From assembly GCA_002690045.1 (NCBI GenBank), contig NZDE01000006.1, forward strand, positions 1 through 43,383: 43,383 nt of DNA, written 5' to 3'. A model generated the notes under the pieces. It made no database searches. It was not told where the DNA came from and was given only the letters and a program-made list of their open reading frames with translations. The position numbers were made by a program, and so were the translations under genes. Every line of letters begins with the position of its first letter. Position 1 is the stretch's first letter. Shown here piece after piece: positions 7,499-16,304 of the stretch. This DNA comes from Alphaproteobacteria bacterium (GTDB lineage: Bacteria > Pseudomonadota > Alphaproteobacteria > Micavibrionales > Micavibrionaceae).

Positions 7499-8428
7499 TT
7501 ACCCCGCATTTGAATTGATGAAGTTATCGTAATTGGCTTGGTCTTCAGTGTTCAACTGATTAAACAGCACATCAGCGCGCGCTTTTGCGTGGGCATGAAG
7601 TTCAATGTCTAACGTGTTGAGCGCAGCGATTTGATCGCGGTCTTTTGCGCTGACATCCATTTTGTTTTTAGTCGCGTTCTTGCGGATGGATGGGTTGAGT
7701 TTCCAGCCATATTCTAACTTTAGAAGATAAAGGAATTTATTATAGTCTTCGGTAACGCCGATAATTTTGAAATGTTTGTCCAAATTATCTTTGGCGGCAT
7801 CTAACATGTCGCGCGTTGTTTCGCGGTACGGCACGTTCCATTTATTACCGCAGAGGCGACGGGTCATGCCGTCATTAAATTCCATTAAAAAATGCGGGTC
7901 GGCTGTGCCGTTTTTATGGTCTTCGTCAAATAAATCTATGGCGGCGCTTAAGTTTTCGGGCTTGCGCGCCAATAATCTTTCGGCATAGCTGCCCTTGGTC
8001 GCCCAATGCGTGGTTTGGTATTGATAGGCCGAACGAAAGCGCGCGATGGGGTCGCGTAGCATGGTGATGGATTCTGTTTTGTCGGTGTAATCCGTTAAAA
8101 AACGTGTCCAGTCTTTGGCGAAATGGCCGCGGACGTAAATATAATCGTATTCGTTCAAATAATGGCTGTAATAACGCTGCAAATGCCAAATATTGTCAGG
8201 GCGCTCTGGCATGGCGATTTGATGCGCTTTGACGCTTTTCATTATATGCTCACGTAGCGATGTGCCGCCAGTTTTGGGGATATGCAGGAATAGCTGTACT
8301 TTATCTCCCGCCGTACGTGTGATGGGCACTTCGCGGCTATCCCACTGACCAAGCGCAAATAGGCCGCCGACTGTAGCGGTAACGCCCGCGCCAAAGGCTA
8401 TAAAATCACGGCGGGATAATTTGGTCAT
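7499..8428 (-). CDS. sulfotransferase family 2-type protein with a Tat leader
   Basis: 309 aa from the ATG at 8428, with GGAGAGGG upstream; the longer frame from 8449 starts with TTG and is rejected. The PAPS 5'-phosphosulfate loop is HIPKTGGTSLR (about residues 49-59), and the 3'-phosphate motif is MLRDPIARFRSAY (about 123-135), as in heparan/chondroitin-type sulfotransferases. The N-terminus MTKLSRRDFIAFGAGVTATV carries a twin-arginine motif (S-R-R-D-F) and a mild hydrophobic stretch, typical of Tat substrates that export folded. No clear AxA cleavage site is seen, so it may stay anchored. It lies between a membrane-anchored sulfotransferase and an exported PAP phosphatase. The acceptor is probably a glycan, given the flippase in the same operon. 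Confidence 0.87.
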   Translation of the reverse strand: MTKLSRRDFIAFGAGVTATVGGLFALGQWDSREVPITRTAGDKVQLFLHIPKTGGTSLREHIMKSVKAHQIAMPERPDNIWHLQRYYSHYLNEYDYIYVRGHFAKDWTRFLTDYTDKTESITMLRDPIARFRSAYQYQTTHWATKGSYAERLLARKPENLSAAIDLFDEDHKNGTADPHFLMEFNDGMTRRLCGNKWNVPYRETTRDMLDAAKDNLDKHFKIIGVTEDYNKFLYLLKLEYGWKLNPSIRKNATKNKMDVSAKDRDQIAALNTLDIELHAHAKARADVLFNQLNTEDQANYDNFINSNAG

Positions 8429-8462
8429 ATTGTGTGGCCCTCTCCTCAATGACGGCGATAGT

Positions 8463-9398
8463 CTACCATGTTATCGCTGTCTCGGAAACTATGCGCGTGA
8501 CATAGGCGGATGATTTTTCCGCATCTATGGTAGGGTTTGGCGATAATGCCCAATCATCACTATAGCCAGCTTGATCCATTAGTGGCTGAAATAGCGGGCG
8601 GAAGGCATCGACATCTTCCGCAGTGAACCAGTTTTTCCAATTGCCGTATGTTTTGCTGCGGGCAATATTGCGGACGGATTTTTTGATGCTGTGTTGTTCT
8701 TTCAGGGTGGATACATCCGCATCACCTGTGATGGATAGGCCAAGATAGTCGCTAAGCGCATCTAGTTCGCCGTCAACATAATCTTCATAACGCAATATAT
8801 ATAATTCGGGTGTTTTTTGGATCATGCGTACGGCAATGGCGTAATCATTGTATTCATCATGCCATGAACGCGGTGATTCCCAGCTTTGCATCACTTCGCT
8901 TTCCAAGCGGTCGCGGAGTTGATAGAGCGCCAGTAGAGAATGGCTGCGTGGGTTCGTTTCTTTTTCTTTTAGGGCTGTTATGAATGTTTGTAGGCGTACA
9001 GGGTCTTTGCTAAAACGCATCCAACGTACGGTATAGAGCAAATTGCTGATTAAAATATCGCGTGGGTCACGAATAACCATGATTTTCTTATCAAATTGGT
9101 GGATGTCTTTATAAAGGTTTTTATATTGGCTGCGGTCAATCAAGGTGATTTTGACCAATATTTGTTTGGCGCGGGAACGCAGCGCCGCTTTGAAGTTAGA
9201 CTCGCTTGGCTCAAAATATGATGTTAGTTTTTCGCCCATCGCATCTTTGACCGATTTATAAACGGCGGTTGTGCCGGACTTTGCCGTGCCGATAATCAAA
9301 ATATGTTTTTTCGGTGTAGGGTCGAAATGTTCAATATTCATATTGATGGCAATAAGTGCCAATATGGATATGAGCAGAACAGCAAGTTTCCATTTCAT
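8463..9398 (-). CDS. membrane-anchored sulfotransferase
   Basis: 311 aa from the ATG at 9398, fixed by a perfect AGGAGG 9 bases upstream that overlaps the flippase gene's end. Residues 4-20 (KLAVLLISILALIAINM) form one membrane helix preceded by MKWK, so the topology is N-in, C-out with the catalytic domain in the periplasm, as in Golgi sulfotransferases. The PAPS loop is GTAKSGTTAVYKS (about 37-49) and the 3'-phosphate site is VIRDPRDILISNLL (about 108-121). The rest is a typical Sulfotransfer fold with a tryptophan-rich C-terminus (YGNWKNWFTAEDV). It lies between a flippase and a second sulfotransferase; the substrate is likely a surface glycan or lipid-linked sugar. Confidence 0.87.
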   Translation of the reverse strand: MKWKLAVLLISILALIAINMNIEHFDPTPKKHILIIGTAKSGTTAVYKSVKDAMGEKLTSYFEPSESNFKAALRSRAKQILVKITLIDRSQYKNLYKDIHQFDKKIMVIRDPRDILISNLLYTVRWMRFSKDPVRLQTFITALKEKETNPRSHSLLALYQLRDRLESEVMQSWESPRSWHDEYNDYAIAVRMIQKTPELYILRYEDYVDGELDALSDYLGLSITGDADVSTLKEQHSIKKSVRNIARSKTYGNWKNWFTAEDVDAFRPLFQPLMDQAGYSDDWALSPNPTIDAEKSSAYVTRIVSETAITW

Positions 9399-9411
9399 GT
9401 GATGCGTCCTC

Positions 9412-10818
9412 CTAACGGAATAAATGCACGGCATGCTTCGTGATGCGCGCCAAAAACTGTGTGAACAGCACTAAACTGCCGAGCAAGGCATATTCAGCTG
9501 TGCTGTAATGATAGATAACAGCGTAGGTCAGTAAAACGGCGGCGGATAAAGCGGCTGTTTTTTCCAAATGGAAATTATGCAGATAACCGCGCGTGAACCC
9601 ATGAAAGGCAAGGCCTATAGTGGTGATAGTCATGCCGACAGCCATGGCGTATATGGCGCCGATTAAATCAAACTTCATAACGCAGAGGGGCAATAGCCCT
9701 GCCATCCATAACACGCCGAGCAATGTCCAGAAACTTAGGCGAAGAGTGTCTTGTTTCAGGATGAATATCTGCGCCATAGTCGTCATCCAAATATAGGGGA
9801 GGAGTAACCATACGGCAAAGTCAAGAATTGCACCTGCGGCCTGATATTCCGCGCCGAATAATGTTTGGATAATGGGTTGATTATAAGTAACGGTGAATAG
9901 GCCTACGCAGCAAGTTAGCGGGATGCTGAGGCTCAAGGCGATGTTGATGAAATTGGAGCTACCATGTTTTTGGTACTGCATGGCGCGGCTTAATACGGGC
10001 AGGGCCGCGTGCAAAACAGCATCAATGATTAGGGATGCAAAGAATAATAATAGTAATATGACCGAAAGCTGCCCAAGACTGTTTTTATAATCAAAGGCGT
10101 AACGGCCAATGACTGTCGGGCCAAAAATCATCCAGCGGTTTAAGGCAACGGTTAAGCCAATGGGGAGGCCGTCTTTCACAATCGTCTTGATTTTTTGGAT
10201 GTTTATATCCATCTGCATTTTGATGATTTTGCGGTTGATGAAGATAAAGCTGGCGATGAATTCTAAAAACAGCGCGGTGATATAAACAAGGGCAAGCGCT
10301 TCAATGCCGCCGCCGTTCATCATAACCGTAGCGCCAAAGCCGATTTGCACAATATTCGATAATGTTACCTGTACAACATGATATTGGGTTTTCTCATAGG
10401 CGATGAAGATTTCTTTGACCCAGTTGACTAAAGCACGTCCTAATAACAGGGCAGCGAGTATGATCATTAAATGGCGTATATCGGCGTCGGGTTCAGTGAA
10501 AAGGCCTAAGGCAAGTGCGGTAAGACTAAGGGCGATGCCTGATGTCAGCCGAATAATAAAGGTGGTTGAGACAATATGCTGCCCGTTATGTTTGTCTTTA
10601 CCAATTTCACGGCTAAGAATTGCACCAATACCGAATAGGGTTAATGGGGTGAAGGTCACAAACCAGTTTTGTACATATTGAAACACGCCGTAAAGCTCTG
10701 GCCCTAAGTAGCGGACGAGTAATACAATATAAAGGCCACGAAGCACGCGTACAATTAACTGTGCGGTGAGCAAGAAAGATGCATTTGCTGCGATGGACTT
10801 GGCGTTAGATGTATTCAT
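9412..10818 (-). CDS. Wzx-like oligosaccharide flippase (MOP superfamily)
   Basis: 468 aa with about 12-14 hydrophobic helices and the typical N-terminus of the polysaccharide-biosynthesis flippase family (ASFLLTAQLIVRVLRGLYIV, then LVRYLGPELYGVFQYVQNW). Such proteins flip undecaprenyl-linked sugar units from the cytoplasmic to the periplasmic side of the inner membrane. It is the first gene of a minus-strand operon; the next gene's ribosome site overlaps its stop. The context suggests that the flipped glycan is the acceptor for the two sulfotransferases downstream. No polymerase or ligase is beside it. Confidence 0.87.
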   Translation of the reverse strand: MNTSNAKSIAANASFLLTAQLIVRVLRGLYIVLLVRYLGPELYGVFQYVQNWFVTFTPLTLFGIGAILSREIGKDKHNGQHIVSTTFIIRLTSGIALSLTALALGLFTEPDADIRHLMIILAALLLGRALVNWVKEIFIAYEKTQYHVVQVTLSNIVQIGFGATVMMNGGGIEALALVYITALFLEFIASFIFINRKIIKMQMDINIQKIKTIVKDGLPIGLTVALNRWMIFGPTVIGRYAFDYKNSLGQLSVILLLLFFASLIIDAVLHAALPVLSRAMQYQKHGSSNFINIALSLSIPLTCCVGLFTVTYNQPIIQTLFGAEYQAAGAILDFAVWLLLPYIWMTTMAQIFILKQDTLRLSFWTLLGVLWMAGLLPLCVMKFDLIGAIYAMAVGMTITTIGLAFHGFTRGYLHNFHLEKTAALSAAVLLTYAVIYHYSTAEYALLGSLVLFTQFLARITKHAVHLFR

Positions 10819-10973
10819 TGAAAAATATGTGGTGAAGGTTAAAAATACCCTGAAGTGTTAATATAGCTGATTTTGCCAGCGGGCGGGAAAATAATTTAGC
10901 GCTGGCTTTTTATGTTGTTTTGTTATACACTCATGCGCGTATTTTAAAAATCTTACACAACTTTGCATCTATT

Positions 10974-12752
10974 ATGACCGATATTTCTACTGAACATAAT
11001 ATGTGGCACTTGCTTGCCGACATTCTTTTGATTTTGGGCCTGTCTGGGCTGATTATTCCGGCGCTACAGAAGCTGCGGGTTTCGCCTGTGATTGGCTATT
11101 TGCTCTGCGGGCTGTTGATTGGGCCATTCGGCTTGGGCGCGCTCAGCCATGAATTTCCTTTCTTAAAAACATTTGTGATTACCGATAACCATTTAATTCC
11201 CATTTTGGCAGAATTAGGGGTTGTCTTCCTGCTGTTTATGATTGGCTTAGAACTTACCTTCGCGCGTTTATGGGAACTTCGCAAATATGTATTGGGGCTA
11301 GGTACGCTGCAAATCTTGGTGACGGGGGCGGTTATCTTTTTCATTGCGCAGCAATTTGGCAATAGCCTTCCGACATCAATATTAATTGGGGCGGCCTTTG
11401 CGCTGTCATCGACAGCGGTGGTGATGCAGCTCCTGAGTGATTGGCACTTAATTTCTCGGCCAGTTGGGCGTGTGTGCTTTTCTGTATTGTTGATGCAGGA
11501 TTTGGCCGTGGTGCCGATATTGGTTTTGGTTGGTGCGTTTGCGCTGAAGTCCTCTGATGGTAATGTCGTCTATATGCTGCTTAAATCATTGGGGTCGGCG
11601 GTTTTGGTTATTGCTGCGATTTTTGCCTGCGGGAAACTGTTGTTTAAACCGACTTTGCGTGTGTTAAGTCCATCTAAGAATGTGGAATGGCTTTTGGCGA
11701 TTATTTTGTTCTTGGTTATTGGCTCGGCGATGATTACGCACCATTTTGGCTTGTCTGCGGCGCTGGGGGCGTTTTTAGCGGGGCTGTTATTGGCAGAAAC
11801 AGAATATCGCCATGAAATAGAAGTAATTATTGAGCCGCTGAAGGGCATGCTACTCGGGATCTTCTTTTTGTCGGTCGGGATGGCAACGAATTTTGCTGAA
11901 ATTATGGAGCGCCCATTCTGGGTTTTTGCATCTGTTGTGGGGATATTTGCGCTGAAAACCGCCTTATTCTATCCGTTAGCACGCATGTTTGGGGTTATTC
12001 GGGTCAAGGCCGCTAAATCCGCGATTATGCTTGCGCAATGCGGGGAATTTGCCTTGATCGTTATTGGGCTCGCACTGGCGGGCGGTTTGATGCCCGCGGA
12101 AGATGCGCAATTCTTTATGGTGGTCGCGACGGTGTCATTATTGTTCACGCCATTTACAACGCGTTTGGCATTTTTGTTTGACCGTTTCTCAAAAGTGCGC
12201 CGTGATGATGACATTGAATTTGATGAATTGCGCCGTGACCATATTATCATTGCGGGTTTTGGCCGTGTCGGTTTGACACTCGCGAATATTTTGGAAGATC
12301 AGAAGATTCCTTATATTGCGATCGAAAAAGACGGTTTGATGGTCAACAAGTATAAAAAAGAAGGCTATCCAGTTATTCGCGGCGATGCGCGTAACATATT
12401 GCTGTGGGATAAATTGCAGGCCGAAGATGCGGAAGCGGCGGTTATTACCATCGATGATTTTGAATCCTCGCATAAAATCTTATGTTCTTTGCGTGAAAAA
12501 TGGGGGTTGTTGCCTGTAATTATCCGCTCACGCGATACGCATCATATTGAAACCTATTACGAAGAAGGCGCAAATGCGGTCGTTCCGGAAACGCTTGAAT
12601 CGAGTTTGCAATTGGTGCGTACCTTGCTTGAACAAACGGGGATTCCGTCTGATGAAGCAGAAAATATCGTTGATAAACACCGTATAGAGGCTTTATCTGG
12701 CGTGAAACCTTGCTATGTTGAGGTTGTTAAAAATATTAAATCAAAAGCATAA
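10974..12752 (+). CDS. Kef-type cation:proton antiporter (CPA2) with TrkA-N domain
   Basis: 592 aa from the ATG at 10974 (MTDISTEHNMWHLL); the longer frame begins with a TTG at 10920 and lacks support. Residues about 10-385 hold a dozen helices of the Na+/H+ exchanger fold, with GYLLCGLLIGPFGLG, LFMIGLELTFARLW, LSSTAVVMQLLSD and LLMQDLAVVPILVL, all KefB/KefC marks. From about residue 420 a Rossmann TrkA-N domain begins (IIIAGFGRVGLTLANIL), which binds nucleotides and gates transport. The protein exports K+ or similar cations for protons. The DUF481 gene follows after 11 bases, probably in the same transcript. A KefF/KefG ancillary gene is not adjacent. Confidence 0.92.
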   Translation: MTDISTEHNMWHLLADILLILGLSGLIIPALQKLRVSPVIGYLLCGLLIGPFGLGALSHEFPFLKTFVITDNHLIPILAELGVVFLLFMIGLELTFARLWELRKYVLGLGTLQILVTGAVIFFIAQQFGNSLPTSILIGAAFALSSTAVVMQLLSDWHLISRPVGRVCFSVLLMQDLAVVPILVLVGAFALKSSDGNVVYMLLKSLGSAVLVIAAIFACGKLLFKPTLRVLSPSKNVEWLLAIILFLVIGSAMITHHFGLSAALGAFLAGLLLAETEYRHEIEVIIEPLKGMLLGIFFLSVGMATNFAEIMERPFWVFASVVGIFALKTALFYPLARMFGVIRVKAAKSAIMLAQCGEFALIVIGLALAGGLMPAEDAQFFMVVATVSLLFTPFTTRLAFLFDRFSKVRRDDDIEFDELRRDHIIIAGFGRVGLTLANILEDQKIPYIAIEKDGLMVNKYKKEGYPVIRGDARNILLWDKLQAEDAEAAVITIDDFESSHKILCSLREKWGLLPVIIRSRDTHHIETYYEEGANAVVPETLESSLQLVRTLLEQTGIPSDEAENIVDKHRIEALSGVKPCYVEVVKNIKSKA

Positions 12753-12763
12753 AGTGTTTTCTA

Positions 12764-13825
12764 ATGAATAAAAAATATCTGTCCCTTCTGTGCGGTCTAT
12801 CTTTATGGGCGGTTTCTGCGCCAATTCAAGCTGCGGATAAAGTTTTCCTTCATAACGGTGACCACTTTACGGGTGAGATAACAAGTTATGAAGGCAATAA
12901 CGTAACGATTAAAACATCATATGGACAATTTGATTTGCCAATTGATTTGGTGAAAGGCGTTTATGCAGATGGACAGGCACGCGCGGCGCAAATTGCAGCG
13001 CATATAGCCGTGCAGCAAGCGGCGCTTCAAGATGTGGCCCCAGTAACGGCTATGCCGCCTGTTGATGCGGCGCTCGCGCAGCAAGAGAAAATTGCCGCAG
13101 CCGCAGCCGCAGCCGCAGCCGCAGCTGAAGCTGATGATGTGGTTGAAGACACAGGCTTTGGGTTTTGGGGTGCGGATTTCTCAGGTAATGTTAACCTCGG
13201 TTATGATTTAAAGCGCGGGAATAGTGAAAATAGCGCCTTAAATATTGATGCCACTGTTCTGACAACGCTTGATAAGCATGATTTAAAATTTAAGGGCGAA
13301 TATAACCGCGAAGAAGACGGTGATACCGTCAGCGTGGATAATCGTCACTTGTCAATTAACCATGATTATAATTTTACGGATCGATGGTTTATTGGCTCTA
13401 AAGTCAAGTTCACGCAGGATGATCTTGCCCAACTTGATTTGCGGACGAATGCCAGCACGGGTATTGGTTATCATATTTTCAAGCGTGATGATTTGGATAT
13501 GAAATTCGTCGTTGGGCCTGGTTATTTACATGAGAAATTTGAAAATGACAGCGATGATTCAGAAATGACCTATAACTGGGCGTTTGATTATAAGCAAAAA
13601 TTCTATGACGATTTATTCCGCTTGTTCCATGAACACAGTTTAAATGCGCCTACAGAAGATACAGAGGCATATTTGTTTGAAAGTCAGTCAGGCATTCGTG
13701 TGCCAATACGCCGCGGTATTGTTGCAACGGGTCAGGTTGATTTTGACTGGGATAATGACCCTGCCGCAGGGACAGTTGAGGACGATACAACCTATTCTTT
13801 TAAACTTGGTTATGAATGGCCGTAA
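12764..13825 (+). CDS. DUF481 family outer-membrane beta-barrel protein
   Basis: 353 aa with a signal peptide (MNKKYLSLLCGLSLWAVSAPIQA, cut after IQA). Residues about 25-75 form a small beta domain (HNGDHFTGEITSYEGNNVTI) like those seen before DUF481 barrels. A linker with an eleven-alanine run follows, and from about residue 130 the alternating amphipathic strands of a beta barrel, with many Asp/Asn turns, ending in FKLGYEWP with an aromatic residue near the end. DUF481 proteins such as YdiY are outer-membrane proteins linked to salt or acid stress. The cation antiporter just upstream supports an ionic-stress role, by inference. Confidence 0.83.
   Translation: MNKKYLSLLCGLSLWAVSAPIQAADKVFLHNGDHFTGEITSYEGNNVTIKTSYGQFDLPIDLVKGVYADGQARAAQIAAHIAVQQAALQDVAPVTAMPPVDAALAQQEKIAAAAAAAAAAAEADDVVEDTGFGFWGADFSGNVNLGYDLKRGNSENSALNIDATVLTTLDKHDLKFKGEYNREEDGDTVSVDNRHLSINHDYNFTDRWFIGSKVKFTQDDLAQLDLRTNASTGIGYHIFKRDDLDMKFVVGPGYLHEKFENDSDDSEMTYNWAFDYKQKFYDDLFRLFHEHSLNAPTEDTEAYLFESQSGIRVPIRRGIVATGQVDFDWDNDPAAGTVEDDTTYSFKLGYEWP
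13094..13123 (+). repeat. five tandem GCCGCA hexamers
   Basis: Five perfect copies of GCCGCA in the DUF481 gene encode most of the polyalanine linker between the two domains. Because the unit is six bases, slippage would lengthen or shorten the linker without breaking the frame. Confidence 0.9.
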
Positions 13826-14156
13826 GTATTTTTATTAAAAACTAACAAGGTTTTTTGAAAAAAAACATGCAGCGCCTGCTTTTATATATGTCAATTTGCT
13901 TTCTTTCTTACGTAAATTTTTCAAATGTGGCTTAAGGTGGCTCTTTTATTGGTTTTTGCTGTTTTTATTGCACCGCATCTTTCCCATATAATTAAAACTT
14001 TATAATATTTTTGGTGGATGCTCCCTTGGTTTTATGTTAAGTTTTTAATGACTTACTTATGAATATTTCAAGAAACGCCATTGACAATTTTTTCCCCGCC
14101 GCTTAATTGTAATAAAAATAATAATTTTAACGAGTTGAATTTCAGGGAGATGAAAT
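13826..14156. other. intergenic region before prkA
   Basis: 331 AT-rich bases without a credible gene. It holds the prkA promoter candidate near 14081 and the GGGAGATG ribosome site just before 14157. A very short GCAG/CTGC hairpin followed by TTTT near 13869-13883 could be a weak end for the upstream transcript. Nothing else stands out. Confidence 0.5.
14081..14108 (+). promoter_or_regulatory. candidate promoter of the prkA operon
   Basis: A perfect -35 TTGACA at 14081-14086, a 16-base spacer and a poor -10 TTAATT at 14103-14108, about 50 bases before the prkA start. The weak -10 suggests activator help or another sigma factor. Confidence 0.4.
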
Positions 14157-16172
14157 ATGTCTGATGCGAAAAAAGCGTCTGGCTCCGTATTCAAAAAATT
14201 TGAAGCGAGCTATGCTAAAAACAAACGTGAGGAAATGAGCCTTACGGATTATCTCGAACTTTGTAAAAACGATAAATTGGCTTATGCGAATACAGCTGAG
14301 CGTATCTTGCACGCGATTGGCGAGCCAGAGATTGTTGATACTTCAGAAGCAGGCGGTAAGCTTAACAAGCTACACGGCGGTAAGAAAATCGCTATTTACC
14401 CTGCGTTTTCTGAGTTTTTCGGTATGGAAGAAGCGATTGCTCAAGTAGTTGATTTCCTTAAATCATCTGCACGTGGCGCCGAAGAATCACGCCAAGTGTT
14501 GCACCTTATTGGTCCTCCAGGCGGTGGTAAATCAACGCTGGCTGCAAAACTGACTGAGCTTTCTCAAAAAGAATTTATCTACGCACTTGCGGATAAAGAT
14601 GGCAACTTGTCACCAATTCAAGAAAACCCATTGGCGCTATTCTCTGATGATGCGGAACTTCGCGATTCAGTTGGTAAAGAGTACAATATACCTGAGCGTT
14701 ACATGAAGAACCGTCTATCGCCGTGGGCTATTAAGCGTTTGGATGAAGCTGGTGGTAACCCAGAAGAAGCGTTCAAAGTTGTTAAGCTTCGTCCATCACA
14801 GTACCACAAGATTGCCTTTGCACAGGTTCAGCCTGGTTCAGAACAGAACCAAGATGAAACAGAACTTATTGGTAAGCCGAATATTCGTAAAATCGAACAG
14901 TTTGACGAGCATGATACAGATGGCTACAGCTATTCTGGTGCGCTTAACACAGGTAACCAAGGTGTTGTTGAACTTGTTGAGATTTTCAAGGCAAGTGGTG
15001 ACGCGGTTAAGCCGTTGCTTGATGCGACACAGATGCGCCTTTATGCGGGCTCAGGTAGTGTTGGTCAAATCCCATTTGATGGTTTGATTGTTTCACACTG
15101 TAACGAAGCGGAACAAGAAAAGTTCGATCGTGATAACACGAATGAGGCGTTCAAAAGCCGTATGGTTAAGGTTCAAGTGCCATATGTAATGCAGTATGAC
15201 GCAGAAGCAAGCATCTACGAAAAGGTTTCTATGAAAGAATCTTACGCAGATCTTCCAAGAGCGCCACATACAACTGAGTTTTTGGCGAAGTACAACGTAC
15301 TTACACGTGCGGCAGATGTGCCTGAATTTGCAAATTACTTCACCACGCTTAAGTCAATGAGCTACCTAACAGCATTATTGAATGGTGATGACCTAGATGC
15401 ACCTGGCGGTAAATTTGACAAAGATTATAAGTCATTAATGGCGAAAGTTAAGAAGCCTTACCGCGTTGCAATGACAGGTGGTGAGACACGTGAAGGCAAT
15501 AAAACATTGTCTAAAGCTTTTAACTACTGGTCAAATTACGGTCTTCAGGAAGCTGACCCAATCACTGTATTCCAAGTGTTGCGTGAAGATATTCACAACA
15601 ATGCTGCGCTTACAGATGAACAAAAGCACCAGCGCCGCGTTATTATTCATGCTTTAGAAGCTGAATATAAAGAGATCCTCGAGCTTGATATGAAGAAAGC
15701 TTTTGAATCTGGTGATGGTAACTTCTATCAGCGTAAGTTTGATAACTATCTGAAAATGGCCAAAGCTTGGAATATGCGTCGTTCGTTGAATGACCCAACA
15801 ATTTCTACGCATACATTGAGCCCAGATCAGCTTGATCAGAAACTGCAGGAAATTGAAGGCCCAGCCAATATTGGTGACAAGCACGAATTCCGCAGCATGC
15901 TTATCGGTTATGTTTCAGAAAAGCTTGAAAAAGGCGAAACAAAAATCCGTTGGGATGAATATGCGCCAATGGCAGACGTTCTGAAAAAGCAAGTGGATCA
16001 GAAGTTTGAAGATGTATTGCCTTACATCGGTTTTGAAGAAAAGCTAGAAGGCGAAGATCAGAAGAAACAAGATCGTTACATTGCCGGTATGACCAAGGAA
16101 GGTTATAGCGAAACAATGATCCGCCGTGCTGGTGAATTTGTTAAAGGCTTCAAGCCTTACGAAATGAGCTAA
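14157..16172 (+). CDS. prkA: PrkA-type serine protein kinase / AAA+ protein
   Basis: 671 aa, the family's usual size or slightly longer. The N-terminal AAA+ part has a Walker A GPPGGGKST (119-127); the C-terminal part is the PrkA kinase-like domain. Family traits include YPAFSEFFGMEEAIAQVV and NEAFKSRMVKVQVPYVM. PrkA homologues (YeaG in E. coli) act in the stationary phase and nitrogen-stress responses, and recent work debates kinase versus AAA+ protease activity. It is first in the conserved prkA, DUF444, spoVR order, behind a GGGAGATG ribosome site. A hairpin lies between it and the next gene, probably setting the ratio of the products. Confidence 0.95.
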   Translation: MSDAKKASGSVFKKFEASYAKNKREEMSLTDYLELCKNDKLAYANTAERILHAIGEPEIVDTSEAGGKLNKLHGGKKIAIYPAFSEFFGMEEAIAQVVDFLKSSARGAEESRQVLHLIGPPGGGKSTLAAKLTELSQKEFIYALADKDGNLSPIQENPLALFSDDAELRDSVGKEYNIPERYMKNRLSPWAIKRLDEAGGNPEEAFKVVKLRPSQYHKIAFAQVQPGSEQNQDETELIGKPNIRKIEQFDEHDTDGYSYSGALNTGNQGVVELVEIFKASGDAVKPLLDATQMRLYAGSGSVGQIPFDGLIVSHCNEAEQEKFDRDNTNEAFKSRMVKVQVPYVMQYDAEASIYEKVSMKESYADLPRAPHTTEFLAKYNVLTRAADVPEFANYFTTLKSMSYLTALLNGDDLDAPGGKFDKDYKSLMAKVKKPYRVAMTGGETREGNKTLSKAFNYWSNYGLQEADPITVFQVLREDIHNNAALTDEQKHQRRVIIHALEAEYKEILELDMKKAFESGDGNFYQRKFDNYLKMAKAWNMRRSLNDPTISTHTLSPDQLDQKLQEIEGPANIGDKHEFRSMLIGYVSEKLEKGETKIRWDEYAPMADVLKKQVDQKFEDVLPYIGFEEKLEGEDQKKQDRYIAGMTKEGYSETMIRRAGEFVKGFKPYEMS

Positions 16173-16190
16173 GCGCACACAGCTATGTTC

Positions 16191-16212
16191 AGGTGGCGTA
16201 TTCGCGCCACCT
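16191..16212 (+). other. intercistronic hairpin between prkA and the DUF444 gene
   Basis: A perfect 8-bp stem AGGTGGCG/CGCCACCT with a six-base loop, 19 bases after the prkA stop, with no T-tract after it. It probably acts as an mRNA-stabilising or processing element, or a partial terminator. Confidence 0.7.
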
Positions 16213-16304
16213 AGACACCCCCTATCTTTACTTGGAACGCCTTTTGTGGAGGATTTATAAGGGCGTTTCAATAGATAATAATAATAAAATCGGGAGTATG
16301 TCGG

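Noticed and set aside
13938-13952. Possible sigma54 promoter upstream of prkA (TGGC, 7 bases, TTGG).
   Set aside because: The -12 element should be TTGC; here it is TTGG, and the site is more than 200 bases from the gene. Not enough to claim.
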